DNA of 64,000 nucleotides from Selenihalanaerobacter shriftii (GCF_900167185.1 NZ_FUWM01000004.1:146664-210663), one strand, 5' to 3'. Numbered from the stretch's first letter, positions 25,704-37,368 are shown. A program made the numbers and translations. Notes: generated by a model from the sequence alone, not told the origin.

Positions 25704-27044
25704 TTACATATATATATATCGTGCTAAAAATAATAATGCTAATATATAGATTACTGGGTGAATTTCATCAGATTTACCTGCAATTAATTTAACAATCGGG
25801 TAAATAATAATTCCAGCAGCAATTCCTTCAGCGATACTGAAAGCGAAAGGCATCATAATAATTGTCATGAAAGCAGGAAATGCTTCAGTAAAATCATCAA
25901 AATCTATATCAGTAATAGCTCCCATCATTAATACTCCAACAATAATTAAAGCAGGAGCAGTAGCTGCAGACGGTACTAACAATACTAATGGAGAAATTAT
26001 TAATGAAGCTAGAAAAAGAATTGCCACCGTCACAGCAGTTAATCCTGTTCTCCCACCCTCCATTATACCAGCAGTACTTTCAACATAAGTAGTTACTGTA
26101 CTAGTTCCTAAAATCGAACCAAAAGTAGTTCCTAATGAATCAGCCATTAATGCTTTACCAACTCGAGGTAAATTACCATCTTCATCTAACATGCCTGCCC
26201 GAGCGCCAGTTCCTACTAAAGTACCAATAGTATCAAATAAGTCAACAAATGTAAAAGCTAGGATTACATTTAGAATACCGAAATTCTTTAATTCTGGCAG
26301 TCCCTTTTTAAAAGCACCAAAAGTTTCTAGATTAATATGTAAATCAAATGGAGAAAAACCTTCTTTAATCTCTACAATTCCCATTGGAATTCCAATTATA
26401 GTAGTAATTATAATACCAATTAAAATAGCTCCTTTAATTCTCCTTGCCATTAAAATACCAATAATGGCTAATCCAATCAGAGCTAGAAGTGTATCTGGAG
26501 CAGCTAATTTTTCAGTTAAACCAATTAAAGTTGCTTCATTAGAAACAATAATATTAGCATTTTTTAAACCAATTAAGGCTATAAATAACCCAATACCAGC
26601 ACTAACTGCCTTCTTTAAAGAAATAGGAATAGCATTAACTATAGCAGTTCTAATCCCGGTAATAGTAATTGCAATAAAGAAAATACCAGAAATAAAGACA
26701 GCAGCCAGGGCCGCTTGCCAACTTAAACCCATTCCCAATACTACTGTGTAAGCAAAGAAAGCATTTAATCCCATACCTGGTGCTAACGCAAATGGATAAT
26801 TAGCATATAACCCCATAATCAAAGTAGCAAATGCCGCAGAAATAACTGTAGCAGCCATTACAGCCTCAAAAGGCATTCCGGCATCTTTAAGGATAAGTGG
26901 ATTCACAATAATAATATAAGCCATAGTCATAAATGTCGTTAATCCTGCTAAAATTTCAGTCTTAACTGTAGTATTATTTTCCTTTAACTTAAAAAATCTT
27001 TCTAAAAAACCTCCAGTATCTAGATCTTGTTTTTTACTTTCCAT
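25704..27044 (-). CDS. pbuG: NCS2/AzgA-type guanine-hypoxanthine permease
   Basis: A 446-residue permease with about 12-14 membrane segments. The AzgA/PbuG branch is shown by EILAGLTTFMTMAYIIIVNP, ALAPGMGLNAFFAYTVVLG in part (APGMGLNAFF) and the FVDLFDTIGTLVGTG segment. It imports purine bases by proton symport. It lies downstream of guaA, itself guanine-controlled, but has its own promoter without a riboswitch. SD AGGAGGAG precedes the ATG. Substrate choice among guanine, hypoxanthine and adenine cannot be fixed by eye. Confidence 0.9.
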   Translation of the reverse strand: MESKKQDLDTGGFLERFFKLKENNTTVKTEILAGLTTFMTMAYIIIVNPLILKDAGMPFEAVMAATVISAAFATLIMGLYANYPFALAPGMGLNAFFAYTVVLGMGLSWQAALAAVFISGIFFIAITITGIRTAIVNAIPISLKKAVSAGIGLFIALIGLKNANIIVSNEATLIGLTEKLAAPDTLLALIGLAIIGILMARRIKGAILIGIIITTIIGIPMGIVEIKEGFSPFDLHINLETFGAFKKGLPELKNFGILNVILAFTFVDLFDTIGTLVGTGARAGMLDEDGNLPRVGKALMADSLGTTFGSILGTSTVTTYVESTAGIMEGGRTGLTAVTVAILFLASLIISPLVLLVPSAATAPALIIVGVLMMGAITDIDFDDFTEAFPAFMTIIMMPFAFSIAEGIAAGIIIYPIVKLIAGKSDEIHPVIYILALLFLARYIYM

Positions 27045-27103
27045 AAAATAATTCTCCTCCTAATTCATTGATCATATTTTTATTATATTGTGATTATACG
27101 TAT

Positions 27104-27132
27104 ATTATAGCATTATTCCTCTGAAACGTCAA
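27104..27132 (-). promoter_or_regulatory. Vegetative promoter of pbuG
   Basis: TTGACG and TATAAT with a 17-bp spacer on the minus strand, in the guaA-pbuG gap. Confidence 0.85.
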
Positions 27133-27177
27133 TGTATATCCTAATATTTTAAACTTTATCATTGATAATGTTCGTGT

Positions 27178-28728
27178 TTACTCCCATTCAATGGTTGCTG
27201 GAGGTTTAGAAGTTATATCGTAAACCACTCTATTTACTTCCTCAACTTCATTAGTTATTCTAGTTGATATTTCTGCTAATACTTCATGAGGAATTCTTGC
27301 CCAGTCAGCCGTCATCGCATCTTTACTCTTGACTGCTCTTAAACCAATAGTATAACTATAGGTTCTTCCATCACCCATAACACCTACACTACGCATTGAC
27401 GGTAAAACTGCAAAATACTGCCAAATTTCTCGATCCAAATCAGCCTTTTTAATCTCTTCCCGTAAAATTGCATCAGCTTCTTGTAAGACTTCTACTTTCT
27501 CTACAGACACTTCTCTTAAAACTCTAATACCTAAACCAGGACCAGGAAAAGGTTGACGCCAAACAATCTCTTCTGGTAACCCTAATTCCTCTCCTACTTC
27601 TCTAACTTCATCTTTAAAGATATTATGCAACGGTTCAATTAATTCAAATTCCATATCTTCTGGCAGACCACCTACATTATGATGGCTCTTAATTGTAGCT
27701 GAATCATCTGTTCCTCCACTTTCAATCACATCAGAATAAATTGTCCCTTGAACTAAGTATTTAGCATTTCCTAAACGTTGAGCTTCTTCTTCAAACACCT
27801 TAATAAATTCATTACCAATTACCTTTCTCTTTTCTTCAGGATCAGCTACTCCAACTAATTTGTTAAAGAATCTATCTTTAGCATCAACATATACTAAGTT
27901 CATATCAAATTCTTCACCAAAAGTTTCTTGTACCTCTTGAGCTTCTCCTTTTCTTAATAATCCATGATCAACAAAGATACATGTCAACTGTTCACCAATA
28001 GCTTGATCAACTAAAGTAGCAGCTACTGAAGAATCAACCCCTCCAGATAAACCACAGATTACCTCTGCATCCCCTACTTCATTCTTTATCTGTAATATCT
28101 GATCTTCTATAAAATTAGTGGTTGTCCAATTGCCAACACAATCACAGACTTGAAATAAAAAGTTTTTAATTATCTCATTACCACGAGGTGTATGTACTAC
28201 TTCAGGATGAAACTGAACTCCATAAAGGTTACGTTCAAGATTACCAATAGCTGCTACTGGAGAATTATCAGTATGTCCAATCACACTAAATCCTTTTGGC
28301 AGTTTAGTTACTCGATCTCCATGACTCATCCAACATTCTATAGCACTTCCTAATCCAGCTAACAATTTCTCCTCTTGATCTATAATTAATTCTGCTTTAC
28401 CATATTCTCTATGATCAGCAGATTCAACCTGACCTTCTGATAATAAGTGACTCATTAGCTGCATCCCATAACAAATGCCTAAAACAGGAACTCCTAAATC
28501 AAATATTTCTTGATCAACATAAGGAGCATCCTCACTATATACACTAGCTGGGCCACCGGAAAGAATAATTCCCTGTGGATCTAATTCCTTAATCTTTTTA
28601 ATTGAAGTACTATATGGTAATAACTCAGAATAAACATTATGCTCTCTTACCCTTCTAGCAATCAATTGACTATATTGTCCTCCAAAATCTAAAACTATAA
28701 CTAATTCTTCTTCATTTTTTCTAACCAT
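27178..28728 (-). CDS. guaA: GMP synthase (glutamine-hydrolysing)
   Basis: Converts XMP to GMP using glutamine and ATP. The N-terminal glutaminase domain has the nucleophile in GICYGMQ (C86) and the GVQFHPEV histidine. The ATP-pyrophosphatase domain carries [12 protein letters not shown], and the dimerisation domain ends with the conserved ATIEWE. The 516-residue length is standard. It is preceded by a guanine riboswitch and terminator, so expression should fall when guanine is plentiful. SD AGGAGGG. Confidence 0.96.
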   Translation of the reverse strand: MVRKNEEELVIVLDFGGQYSQLIARRVREHNVYSELLPYSTSIKKIKELDPQGIILSGGPASVYSEDAPYVDQEIFDLGVPVLGICYGMQLMSHLLSEGQVESADHREYGKAELIIDQEEKLLAGLGSAIECWMSHGDRVTKLPKGFSVIGHTDNSPVAAIGNLERNLYGVQFHPEVVHTPRGNEIIKNFLFQVCDCVGNWTTTNFIEDQILQIKNEVGDAEVICGLSGGVDSSVAATLVDQAIGEQLTCIFVDHGLLRKGEAQEVQETFGEEFDMNLVYVDAKDRFFNKLVGVADPEEKRKVIGNEFIKVFEEEAQRLGNAKYLVQGTIYSDVIESGGTDDSATIKSHHNVGGLPEDMEFELIEPLHNIFKDEVREVGEELGLPEEIVWRQPFPGPGLGIRVLREVSVEKVEVLQEADAILREEIKKADLDREIWQYFAVLPSMRSVGVMGDGRTYSYTIGLRAVKSKDAMTADWARIPHEVLAEISTRITNEVEEVNRVVYDITSKPPATIEWE

Positions 28729-28784
28729 TTAATTCCCTCCTAGCAATTATTATAATTCGAACTATAGATAAAAATATTCATAAA

Positions 28785-28813
28785 TAAAAAAATCCCAAAT
28801 TATAATTTGGGAT
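28785..28813 (-). terminator. Riboswitch-controlled terminator before guaA
   Basis: ATCCCAAATTA/TAATTTGGGAT stem followed by a run of Ts on the minus strand, between the guanine aptamer and guaA. Confidence 0.88.
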
Positions 28814-28854
28814 AGTAACTATAATTTGGAAAGATAGAAATATATATAGTTATC

Positions 28855-28932
28855 ATGCTACCCCGTAGTCGGCCAGTTTTCGGCTAGCCGGTAGAAACTA
28901 TCAAGCCTTATTCTTGAAATTATACGCGATTT
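28855..28932 (-). promoter_or_regulatory. Guanine riboswitch (purine aptamer)
   Basis: The minus strand has CGCGTATAAT, then GATAGTTTCTACCGG, the loop AGCCGAAAACTGGC and GACTACGGGG. These are the conserved J1/2, J2/3 and J3/1 parts of the purine aptamer. The specificity base in CGACTACG is C, which pairs with guanine; the adenine type has U. Confidence 0.94.
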
Positions 28933-28960
28933 TTTGATAATATTATTTAGTTCTATTGGT

Positions 28961-28989
28961 AGTATAAATTAGATCTTAATCATTGTCAA
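28961..28989 (-). promoter_or_regulatory. Vegetative promoter of guaA
   Basis: TTGACA and TATACT with a 17-bp spacer on the minus strand, about 30 bp upstream of the guanine aptamer. Confidence 0.85.
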
Positions 28990-29020
28990 GTTAATCAAGT
29001 CTTTCTGTTAATAAAAACAA

Positions 29021-29055
29021 AAAGACTCCCCTTGAAAAACTCAAGAGGAGTCTTT
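29021..29055 (-). terminator. Intrinsic terminator after groEL
   Basis: AAAGACTCCTCTTGA/TCAAGGGGAGTCTTT stem with a small loop and a T-rich tail on the minus strand, about 30 bp past the groEL stop. Confidence 0.88.
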
Positions 29056-29085
29056 AAAAATCTATTAATTATTTGGACGAATGAA

Positions 29086-30762
<1,677 letters not shown>

Positions 30763-30813
30763 TTACTCAACCGATTATATTTTTACCTTGTTTACAATAA
30801 ACGCACAAGGACA

Positions 30814-31104
30814 TTACTCAATTACAGCTAAAACATCTTTCTCGCTAATTACTAAATATTCTTCACCTTCAAATTCAATCTCTGTTCCGGCATACTTACC
30901 ATAGATCACTCGATCTCCAGTAGTTACATCTAAGTCTACTCTATCACCATTATCTAACTTCTTACCCTCACCTACAGCAACAATCTCACCTTCCTGCGGC
31001 TTTTCTTTGGCACTCTCAGGTAATACAATACCACTCTCAGTAGTTTCTTCTTTTTCTTCCAACGCTTTCATAACTACTCGATCACCTAAAGGTTTAATTC
31101 CCAT
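30814..31104 (-). CDS. groS: Co-chaperonin GroES (10 kDa)
   Basis: The cap of the GroEL chamber, 96 residues starting [11 protein letters not shown]. Segments [15 protein letters not shown] and the mobile loop around [11 protein letters not shown] fit the family. The open frame reaches back to 31152 but that lies inside the CIRCE operator. The ATG at 31104 is 8 nt after AAAGGAGG and is the true start. Confidence 0.97.
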   Translation of the reverse strand: MGIKPLGDRVVMKALEEKEETTESGIVLPESAKEKPQEGEIVAVGEGKKLDNGDRVDLDVTTGDRVIYGKYAGTEIEFEGEEYLVISEKDVLAVIE

Positions 31105-31141
31105 TGCCAAGACCTCCTTTATGTATTTAAAGTTTTTATTA

Positions 31142-31168
31142 TTAGCACTCACTCTTATCGAGTGCTAA
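31142..31168 (-). promoter_or_regulatory. CIRCE operator (HrcA-binding site) of groESL
   Basis: Perfect TTAGCACTC-N9-GAGTGCTAA inverted repeat, the known HrcA heat-shock operator. It lies between the promoter and groES, so groESL should be repressed by HrcA and induced on heat stress. Confidence 0.98.
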
Positions 31169-31182
31169 TCATTCCATTAATA

Positions 31183-31211
31183 ATAATACATAAGTCTCCA
31201 CCTAAAATCAA
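31183..31211 (-). promoter_or_regulatory. Vegetative promoter of groESL
   Basis: TTGATT and TATTAT separated by 17 bp on the minus strand, just upstream of CIRCE. Confidence 0.78.
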
Positions 31212-31378
31212 GTTGTATTTAAGGTTATTAAAGCTAATTACTGTGTATTATATTAAATTAGCTACTAATTACTTCGATTATCTCACTGAATATCCTTTTT
31301 TATCTGGAGGTATATTAAAAACATCTCAGATAAATCATATTATAAAAGTAATTTCCTCTCCTCACTATATAGTTTTTA

Positions 31379-31407
31379 TTGACATTAACTGCAAAATCAT
31401 ATATTAT
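31379..31407 (+). promoter_or_regulatory. Vegetative promoter of the ACT/UPF0210 pair
   Basis: Perfect TTGACA and TATTAT with a 17-bp spacer on the plus strand, about 64 bp before the ACT gene. The rest of the groES-ACT gap shows nothing else I can support. Confidence 0.85.
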
Positions 31408-31470
31408 TGTTAGCAAAATTACTAATTTATATTCATAATCATTAAAAAAATTAAATGGAGGTGCACTTTA

Positions 31471-31761
31471 ATGAAGCAAAAAGAAGAAAACAATCGAATT
31501 GTCATTACAGTTTTAGGAGAAGATAAAGTGGGAATTGTTGCTAAAATGACTACTGTATTAGCTGATTATGAAGCAAACATAATTGATATTAGCCAAACTC
31601 TACTTCAAGATTTATTTTCTATGATTATGTTAGTTGATATCTCTGATATAGATATCTCTCTTGAAGAGCTTCAAGCTAAATTAGAAGCAGCAGGTAAAGA
31701 ATTAGAACTAGAGGTTATGGCCCAACATGAAGATATTTTCCGATACATGCATCGAGTTTAA
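31471..31761 (+). CDS. ACT-domain protein (UPF0237 family)
   Basis: A 96-residue protein consisting of one ACT domain and a short tail. The first strand and helix read VITVLGEDKVGIVAKMTTVL, followed by ANIIDISQTLLQDLFSMIM, typical of UPF0237/glycine-cleavage-repressor-like ACT proteins. ACT domains bind amino acids; the ligand is unknown. It is paired with the UPF0210 gene 86 bp downstream, a pairing seen in many Firmicutes. SD GGAGGTG precedes the ATG. Confidence 0.88.
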   Translation: MKQKEENNRIVITVLGEDKVGIVAKMTTVLADYEANIIDISQTLLQDLFSMIMLVDISDIDISLEELQAKLEAAGKELELEVMAQHEDIFRYMHRV

Positions 31762-31762
31762 T

Positions 31763-31826
31763 TTAGAGTGTTAGTGATAGTTTCTAACTGTCTTTACTGT
31801 CACTGACCACTGGCACTGGCAACTGA
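31763..31826. repeat. Degenerate CACTGRC/CTGTCACTGAC repeat in the ACT-UPF0210 gap
   Basis: The spacer between the two plus-strand genes is made of variants of ACTGTCACTGACCACTGGCACTGGCAACTG. It resembles the TGACAG-type repeats near cysNC and cysD in style. Confidence 0.5.
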
Positions 31827-31847
31827 ACAAAAAAAGGAGAGAAAATT

Positions 31848-33209
31848 ATGCTTATTAATCCTAATGAAATCATCGAAACAATTAAAATGATTAAAATGGA
31901 GAATTTCGATATTAGAACCGTTACTATGGGAATTAACCTTAGAGATTGTGCTGATAAAGATATTAACAAATTAAATCAAAATATATACAATAAGATAACT
32001 ACTTATGCGAAAGATTTAGTAGGAACAGTAGAAAAGATGGAAGTTAAGTATGGAGTTCCTATTGTAAATAAAAGAATTTCAGTTACGCCTATTTCTATTG
32101 TAGCAGCAGCCTGTGAAGAAAAAGATTATAGTAGTATAGCTAAGACCATGGATAAAGCTGCTAAAGAAGTTGGAGTAGACTTTATTGGCGGTTTCTCTGG
32201 ATTGGTACATAAGGGCTATACTAAAGGAGAACAGAACTTAATTAAATCGATTCCCAAGGCATTAAGTCAAACAGATAGAGTCTGTTCTTCTATCAATGTA
32301 GCTACAACTAATGCTGGGATTAATATGGATGCTGTATTAGAAATGGGAGAAGTAATAAAAGAAACTGCAGAATTGACTAAAGATAATGATGCAATCGGTT
32401 GTGCCAAATTGGTCGTCTTCGCTAATGTTCCAGAAGATAATCCTTTCATGGCAGGAGCTTTTCATGGGGTAGGTGAGCCAGAAGCAGTAATTAATGTAGG
32501 AGTTAGTGGGCCAGGAGTTGTTAAGAATGCAGTAGATGTCATTCCTGATGTTAATTTCGATAAATTAGCTACAACTATTAAACAAACTGCTTTTAAAATC
32601 ACTAGAATGGGAGAGTTAATCGGAAATAAAGTTTCGGAAGCTTTGGATATTCCTTTTGGAATTGTTGATCTTTCCTTAGCTCCTACTCCTGCTATCGGTG
32701 ATAGTATAGCTAATATCTTAGAAAGTATGGGTTTAGAAAGATGTGGTACTCATGGAACTACTGCAGCTTTAGCCCTTTTAAATGATGCCGTTAAAAAAGG
32801 TGGGGCTATGGCTTCTTCTCATGTTGGAGGATTAAGTGGAGCATTTATCCCTGTAAGTGAAGACCAAGGCATGATAGAAGCTGCTGAAGTCGGCGCCTTA
32901 AGTCTAAGCAAACTAGAAGCCATGACTTCAGTCTGTTCAGTAGGATTAGATATGATTGCTGTCCCAGGTTCCACTACTAAAGAAACCTTAGCAGCAATTA
33001 TTGCAGACGAAATGGCAATCGGTATGATTAATAAGAAAACAACAGCTGTAAGAATCATTCCTGTTCCAGGTAAGGATGTAGGTGATGACGTAGAATTTGG
33101 GGGGTTATTAGGTAGAGCACCTATTATGGATGTTAATCAGTTTAGCTCTAATAAGTTTGTACAACGTGGAGGTAGAATTCCTGCACCTATCCAAGCATTA
33201 AACAACTAA
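31848..33209 (+). CDS. UPF0210 (PFL-like, DUF711) family protein
   Basis: A 453-residue cytosolic protein of the UPF0210/DUF711 family, with a structure related to formate C-acetyltransferase-like barrels. Conserved segments: [13 protein letters not shown] near the start, [11 protein letters not shown], and the glycine-rich [21 protein letters not shown] in part ([10 protein letters not shown]). Function is not established. It is transcribed with the ACT protein, which may be its amino-acid-sensing partner. SD AAAGGAG. Confidence 0.85.
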   Translation: MLINPNEIIETIKMIKMENFDIRTVTMGINLRDCADKDINKLNQNIYNKITTYAKDLVGTVEKMEVKYGVPIVNKRISVTPISIVAAACEEKDYSSIAKTMDKAAKEVGVDFIGGFSGLVHKGYTKGEQNLIKSIPKALSQTDRVCSSINVATTNAGINMDAVLEMGEVIKETAELTKDNDAIGCAKLVVFANVPEDNPFMAGAFHGVGEPEAVINVGVSGPGVVKNAVDVIPDVNFDKLATTIKQTAFKITRMGELIGNKVSEALDIPFGIVDLSLAPTPAIGDSIANILESMGLERCGTHGTTAALALLNDAVKKGGAMASSHVGGLSGAFIPVSEDQGMIEAAEVGALSLSKLEAMTSVCSVGLDMIAVPGSTTKETLAAIIADEMAIGMINKKTTAVRIIPVPGKDVGDDVEFGGLLGRAPIMDVNQFSSNKFVQRGGRIPAPIQALNN

Positions 33210-33226
33210 TAAATTATAACTTAATT

Positions 33227-33267
33227 AAAGTATCTTAGTCAGCCAATATTGACTGGCTAAGATACTT
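33227..33267. terminator. Bidirectional terminator between UPF0210 and the radical-SAM gene
   Basis: A long AAAGTATCTTAGTCAGCCA stem with its inverse repeat, A-rich on one side and T-rich on the other. It ends the plus-strand UPF0210 unit and abuts the stop of the convergent radical-SAM gene. Confidence 0.88.
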
Positions 33268-34619
33268 TAAACTAAAGTTACTAAACAGTTAACTACTTCT
33301 TCTAAATTTTCATAATGCTTCCCAACTAAATCATATCCCCAATTATTAAATGGATTTTCAGGGAGTAAAATCAGATCAGCACTTTTAATTTCTGAAACAT
33401 TTCCATTAAAAGCTACTAAAAAATCATCTACTACTAGTAACCCGGCAGCCATAATGCTTCCGCCAAAATACCTATTCTTAACTGATATAACTTTAATGTC
33501 AACTTCAGCTAATATGCCATCTAAAAACTCATCAATCCCTAAATCAACCACATTTTTAGCTAGTTTAGAAGTGAAAATTAGAACTTTATTAGCTGAACTT
33601 TTTGTAATTATTTCTTTTACCTTATTTAATCTACTTAAAGAAATATCATAATCTAAAACTATACCTGAACTTTCATTAGCCTGTTTATTTAATTCAGTTT
33701 CTTTTATTTCCCCATCCCTCTCATATTTAATCTCTGGAAAGCCAGATTTTAATAATCTATTAAATGCCTCTACTCTCGTCTTTACTTCGGTTTGATTAAT
33801 ACTTAGAATCTGATCACCTTTTCTTAATCCAGCATTAGCAGCCGATGAGTCAGTAATTACTCCTTGCAAGTTAACATTTAAGTCTTGGATCAACGGTGGC
33901 TCAACTGTAATAGGCACTTTATACTTTTGATTTAATTGATCAATATAATCAATTAAATCCGTCCATAAATTCAAATCAAACTGTAACTTAGCCGGTGTCA
34001 GCTTAGTATATCCAGGTAAAAATATTCTTACTGTTTTAGCTTGATTATCATCCAAAAATTTAATTGCTTCTTCAATATCATCCCAATTGCTAATCATAGG
34101 CATAGCCACAATACTACCATGATAAGGTATTTTAAATTTGGCTAAATTACGAACTCCTTCTAAAACTATCTCTCCACTCTTATCAGCCATTAATCTTTTC
34201 CTTAAAACTGGATTGGCACTATTTAAAGAAAGATTTAGTTCTATTAAATCTAAATTATCTATTAATTTAATCTTATCTAAATCCAAATAAGAACCATTAG
34301 TAGTAATTTGAATTACTGTTTGGGGAAAACGTTTTCGTAAATAAGTTAAAATCTGTATAATATTAGGATTACTAAAAGGCTCTCCTTCTATAATTCTAGT
34401 AATAGATTCTCCAATTACTATCTTTTGTTCAGGGTTTAAAAAATCAGATATTCCCTTAATTTGTTCTAAAGTTCGATGACCACAATTAAAGACTTCAATC
34501 CCAGCTGGATTATATTGGTGACTACAAAAAAGGCAATTAAAGTTACAAGCCGAGGTAACTGGCAATATATTTCTTTCTTGAGCTGATAAAATAATTAATT
34601 GTTCAGATGAATACTCCAT
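33267..34619 (-). CDS. Radical SAM protein with internal PDZ domain
   Basis: A 450-residue protein. The radical SAM motif is CNFNCLFC (near residue 25). The SAM barrel spans about residues 15-240. A PDZ-like domain follows (about 250-305: GVITDSSAANAGLRKGDQIL). The C-terminal part may be DUF512-like, with LLPENPFNNWGYD. In the DUF512 proteins I know, PDZ precedes the radical SAM part, so the order here is unusual. The substrate is unknown. It follows tsaD by 19 bp, probably in the same operon. Confidence 0.75.
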   Translation of the reverse strand: MEYSSEQLIILSAQERNILPVTSACNFNCLFCSHQYNPAGIEVFNCGHRTLEQIKGISDFLNPEQKIVIGESITRIIEGEPFSNPNIIQILTYLRKRFPQTVIQITTNGSYLDLDKIKLIDNLDLIELNLSLNSANPVLRKRLMADKSGEIVLEGVRNLAKFKIPYHGSIVAMPMISNWDDIEEAIKFLDDNQAKTVRIFLPGYTKLTPAKLQFDLNLWTDLIDYIDQLNQKYKVPITVEPPLIQDLNVNLQGVITDSSAANAGLRKGDQILSINQTEVKTRVEAFNRLLKSGFPEIKYERDGEIKETELNKQANESSGIVLDYDISLSRLNKVKEIITKSSANKVLIFTSKLAKNVVDLGIDEFLDGILAEVDIKVISVKNRYFGGSIMAAGLLVVDDFLVAFNGNVSEIKSADLILLPENPFNNWGYDLVGKHYENLEEVVNCLVTLV

Positions 34620-34638
34620 CTAGTTCCCTCCCTACCTT

Positions 34639-35652
34639 CTACTTCAACTTTAAATTAGGTTCAGCATTTAGACTATATTCTGTTCTATCCCCTTGCTGCC
34701 AACGGTAATATCCTACACTGGCAATCATAGCAGCATTATCTGTACATAATTTAGGTGGAGGAAAATAGAGATCTACCTTTAAATCATCTAATTTTGTCTT
34801 TAGTTCAGCTCTTAATTGATGATTAGAAGCAACGCCTCCGGCTAAAATTACATCCTTAACTCCAGTCTCTTTAACGGCTTTAACTACCTTCGTAACTAGA
34901 ATATCTACTACTGCTTGTTGGAAACTAGCTGCTAAATTAACTTCATCTATCTCTTCACCACGCTGCTTTTGATTATTAATATAATTTAAAACTGCTGTCT
35001 TAAGTCCACTAAAACTAAAATCATAATTACTAGCATTAATCAAAGGTCTAGGTAACTCAATTGCCGTACTATCTCCATCCTTAGCTAACTTATCTATAAT
35101 TGGACCACCTGGATAACCTAATTCCAAAACCCTAGCTACCTTATCAAAAGCTTCTCCTGCAGCATCATCTCTTGTTCTACCTAGAATTTCATATTCGCCT
35201 AAACCTTTAAAATATAATAAATCAGTATGTCCCCCAGATACAGTCAGACATACTAATGGTGGTTTCAAATTTTGATAAGCAATAAAATTAGAATAGATAT
35301 GACCTTCAATATGATTAATAGCTATTAAAGGAATATGTTGAGAATATGCTATTCCTTTAGCTGCAGCTATCCCTACTAATAACCCCCCTACTAACCCAGG
35401 ACCATAGGTCACAGCCACTGCAGAAAGATCTTCAAACTCAATATCTGCTTCTATTAAAGCCTCTTCAATAACTGGATTTATTAATTCTATATGTTTTCTA
35501 GAAGCTATTTCTGGTACTACACCACCGAATTTTCGATGCCAATCTACTTGCGAAGCAATAATATTCGATAATATCTTTCTACCATCTTTAACTACTGCCA
35601 CTGATGTCTCATCACATGATGATTCAATTCCTAAAATCAAACCATTCTCCAT
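34639..35652 (-). CDS. tsaD: tRNA t6A37 threonylcarbamoyltransferase
   Basis: TsaD (Kae1/Gcp family) transfers threonylcarbamoyl to A37 of ANN-decoding tRNAs, working with TsaB and TsaE. The metal-binding histidines sit in HIEGH (H114, H118). Other signatures: GIESSCDETSVAV and GGVASNHQLR. The 337-residue length is normal. It lies in the operon tsaE-tsaB-rimI-tsaD, which contains all three proteins except TsaC. SD AAGGGG. Confidence 0.95.
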   Translation of the reverse strand: MENGLILGIESSCDETSVAVVKDGRKILSNIIASQVDWHRKFGGVVPEIASRKHIELINPVIEEALIEADIEFEDLSAVAVTYGPGLVGGLLVGIAAAKGIAYSQHIPLIAINHIEGHIYSNFIAYQNLKPPLVCLTVSGGHTDLLYFKGLGEYEILGRTRDDAAGEAFDKVARVLELGYPGGPIIDKLAKDGDSTAIELPRPLINASNYDFSFSGLKTAVLNYINNQKQRGEEIDEVNLAASFQQAVVDILVTKVVKAVKETGVKDVILAGGVASNHQLRAELKTKLDDLKVDLYFPPPKLCTDNAAMIASVGYYRWQQGDRTEYSLNAEPNLKLK

Positions 35653-35674
35653 ATTAATCTAACCCCTTAATCCT

Positions 35675-36124
35675 TCATTGATTTAGAATCTTCCACATAA
35701 TCACTGCATCTTCTTTATTATCTTGATAATAATTCTTTCTAACCCCTGCTTCTATAAAACCATAATCTTTATATAATTCCCGACCAGGATGATTAGAAAC
35801 TCTAACCTCTAAAGTAATTTTATCTAGCCCTTGATTTGCAAATTTAACAAAAAGTTCAGATAACATAAGTCTAGCTATTCCTTTTCGTCGATAGGTAGAT
35901 TCAACTGCTAAAGTGGTAATATGAGCTTCATTTAAAATAATCCAAACCCCTACATAGCCTAATACATCCTCTTTTCTCTTCGCTACTAAATACTCAGCAT
36001 ACTGATTTTCTATTAATTCTTTTTTAAAAGCAGCAATAGACCAGGGGGAGCTAAAGGACTCCTTTTCAATCTCTAAAACCTGGTCTAAATCTGCCACTTG
36101 CATAGGCTCTATAATTAATTTCAT
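35675..36124 (-). CDS. rimI: Ribosomal protein alanine N-acetyltransferase RimI-like
   Basis: A 149-residue GNAT acetyltransferase. The acetyl-CoA loop is RRKGIARLML and the C-terminal HPGRELYKDYGFIEAG is typical of RimI. It is expected to acetylate the N-terminus of ribosomal protein S18, but GNAT targets are hard to predict. The position between tsaB and tsaD is the common arrangement in Firmicutes. It overlaps the end of tsaB by 4 bp; the SD is weak, indicating coupling. Confidence 0.9.
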   Translation of the reverse strand: MKLIIEPMQVADLDQVLEIEKESFSSPWSIAAFKKELIENQYAEYLVAKRKEDVLGYVGVWIILNEAHITTLAVESTYRRKGIARLMLSELFVKFANQGLDKITLEVRVSNHPGRELYKDYGFIEAGVRKNYYQDNKEDAVIMWKILNQ

Positions 36125-36840
36125 GATTCTTTCTTAACCTTTCTCTCCCAATCGATTTCAGCTTGAGCTCTTTTAAGATAGTTAGGGCTTATATCCATAA
36201 GTTCATGCTGAGATCCTGCTTTTAATTTAAGCGATCCTATTCTACCTAAGACTGCACCTCTAGGTAAATCATAATGATTGGGAATAAATATTGCTTGCTC
36301 TCCTAATATCTCTTCAATAGTCTCTTGATATACTTTAGTAGCTGGTCCTATAAATATTACTTTATTACTTAATTCCTGCAAAATAATTTTAGCTAGTTCC
36401 TTAACTTCTAACATCTGATCTTTACTTGCTTTCTTCTTTAATCCTAATTTATCAACTTCATGATACAAAGCAGTATAAACTCGATTTCTTCTAGCATCTA
36501 TTATCGGACATATATATTCATCAATATATACCAATTCATTAGCTAAGATATCTAATGTTGAAAGACTTATAATTGGAATTTCTAATGACTGAGCTAGACT
36601 CTTAGCCGTAGCTAATCCAATCCGAATCCCTGTAAAAGATCCAGGCCCAATCCCAACTACTATTCCATCTAAATCATCTACCGTTACACCTACATCATCC
36701 ATCAAACTAATAATTTGAGGCATAAGCCGCTGAGAATGTGTTTTAGCTAAGTTTAAATTATATTCAGCTACTAAACCCTCATCATTATGTATACTAATAG
36801 CTCCTACTGATGTGGAACTATCTAGAGCTAAAATCAACAT
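36121..36840 (-). CDS. tsaB: t6A modification protein TsaB
   Basis: An ASKHA-fold protein, 239 residues, that forms the t6A complex with TsaD and TsaE. It has the N-terminal LALDSSTSVGAISI and GIGPGSFTGIRIGLATAKSL segments typical of TsaB. It lacks the metal-binding histidines of TsaD, as expected. It overlaps tsaE by 23 bp and rimI by 4 bp. Confidence 0.93.
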   Translation of the reverse strand: MLILALDSSTSVGAISIHNDEGLVAEYNLNLAKTHSQRLMPQIISLMDDVGVTVDDLDGIVVGIGPGSFTGIRIGLATAKSLAQSLEIPIISLSTLDILANELVYIDEYICPIIDARRNRVYTALYHEVDKLGLKKKASKDQMLEVKELAKIILQELSNKVIFIGPATKVYQETIEEILGEQAIFIPNHYDLPRGAVLGRIGSLKLKAGSQHELMDISPNYLKRAQAEIDWERKVKKES

Positions 36841-37291
36841 TCTCTTTCAACTCCGTAACTAATCCAATATATTTATTAGCCTGTGGAATAATCTTAATCT
36901 TCCTTGAATTTTCTTCCCCTTTAATTGTTATGTTAAGATAATTATCTGGCATTAATGAGCCAGACTTATCTGGCCACTCAATGATTGTAATTCCATCTCC
37001 ATATAGATACTCTTCAAAGCCAATATCATATAATTCTCTATAATCAGATATCCGATATAGATCTATATGATAAGCTGGTAATTCACCTTGATACTCATTA
37101 ACTAAAGTATATGTAGGGCTTGTTACTTCTTCATTTACACCTATCCCTTTTAATATCCCTTTAGCTAAGTAAGTCTTCCCGGCACCTAAATCTCCTTGTA
37201 AACAGATTATATCACCATTTGCAAGTAATTCTCCAAGCTTTTCTCCTAGTTCAACTGTCTCTTCTGGACTCGCGGTTGATAAAGTTAACAT
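36818..37291 (-). CDS. tsaE: t6A modification ATPase TsaE
   Basis: A P-loop ATPase, 157 residues, that energises t6A synthesis. Walker A is GDLGAGKTYLAKG, and conserved SPTYTLVNEY and HIDLYRI segments follow, plus IIEWPDK. A GTG at 37300 abuts the SD AAAAGGAG; the ATG at 37291 is 8 nt from it and is chosen. First gene of the tsaE-tsaB-rimI-tsaD operon. Confidence 0.94.
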   Translation of the reverse strand: MLTLSTASPEETVELGEKLGELLANGDIICLQGDLGAGKTYLAKGILKGIGVNEEVTSPTYTLVNEYQGELPAYHIDLYRISDYRELYDIGFEEYLYGDGITIIEWPDKSGSLMPDNYLNITIKGEENSRKIKIIPQANKYIGLVTELKENVDFSSR

Positions 37292-37368
37292 TTTGCCCAC
37301 TCCTTTTATCCAGATAAACTTATTTTTATATTAATCACTTAATTTATCTTTTATACAAAATTAATTGC

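Noticed and set aside
26191..26751. 186-codon plus-strand frame opposite pbuG
   Set aside because: Mirror of the membrane helices of the permease; no ribosome site.
31107..31152. Longer GroES start ([10 protein letters not shown]...)
   Set aside because: It begins inside the CIRCE operator; the strong SD selects 31104.
31162..31413. 83-codon plus-strand frame upstream of the ACT gene
   Set aside because: It starts within CIRCE, has no ribosome site, is low in complexity and contains the ACT promoter at its end.
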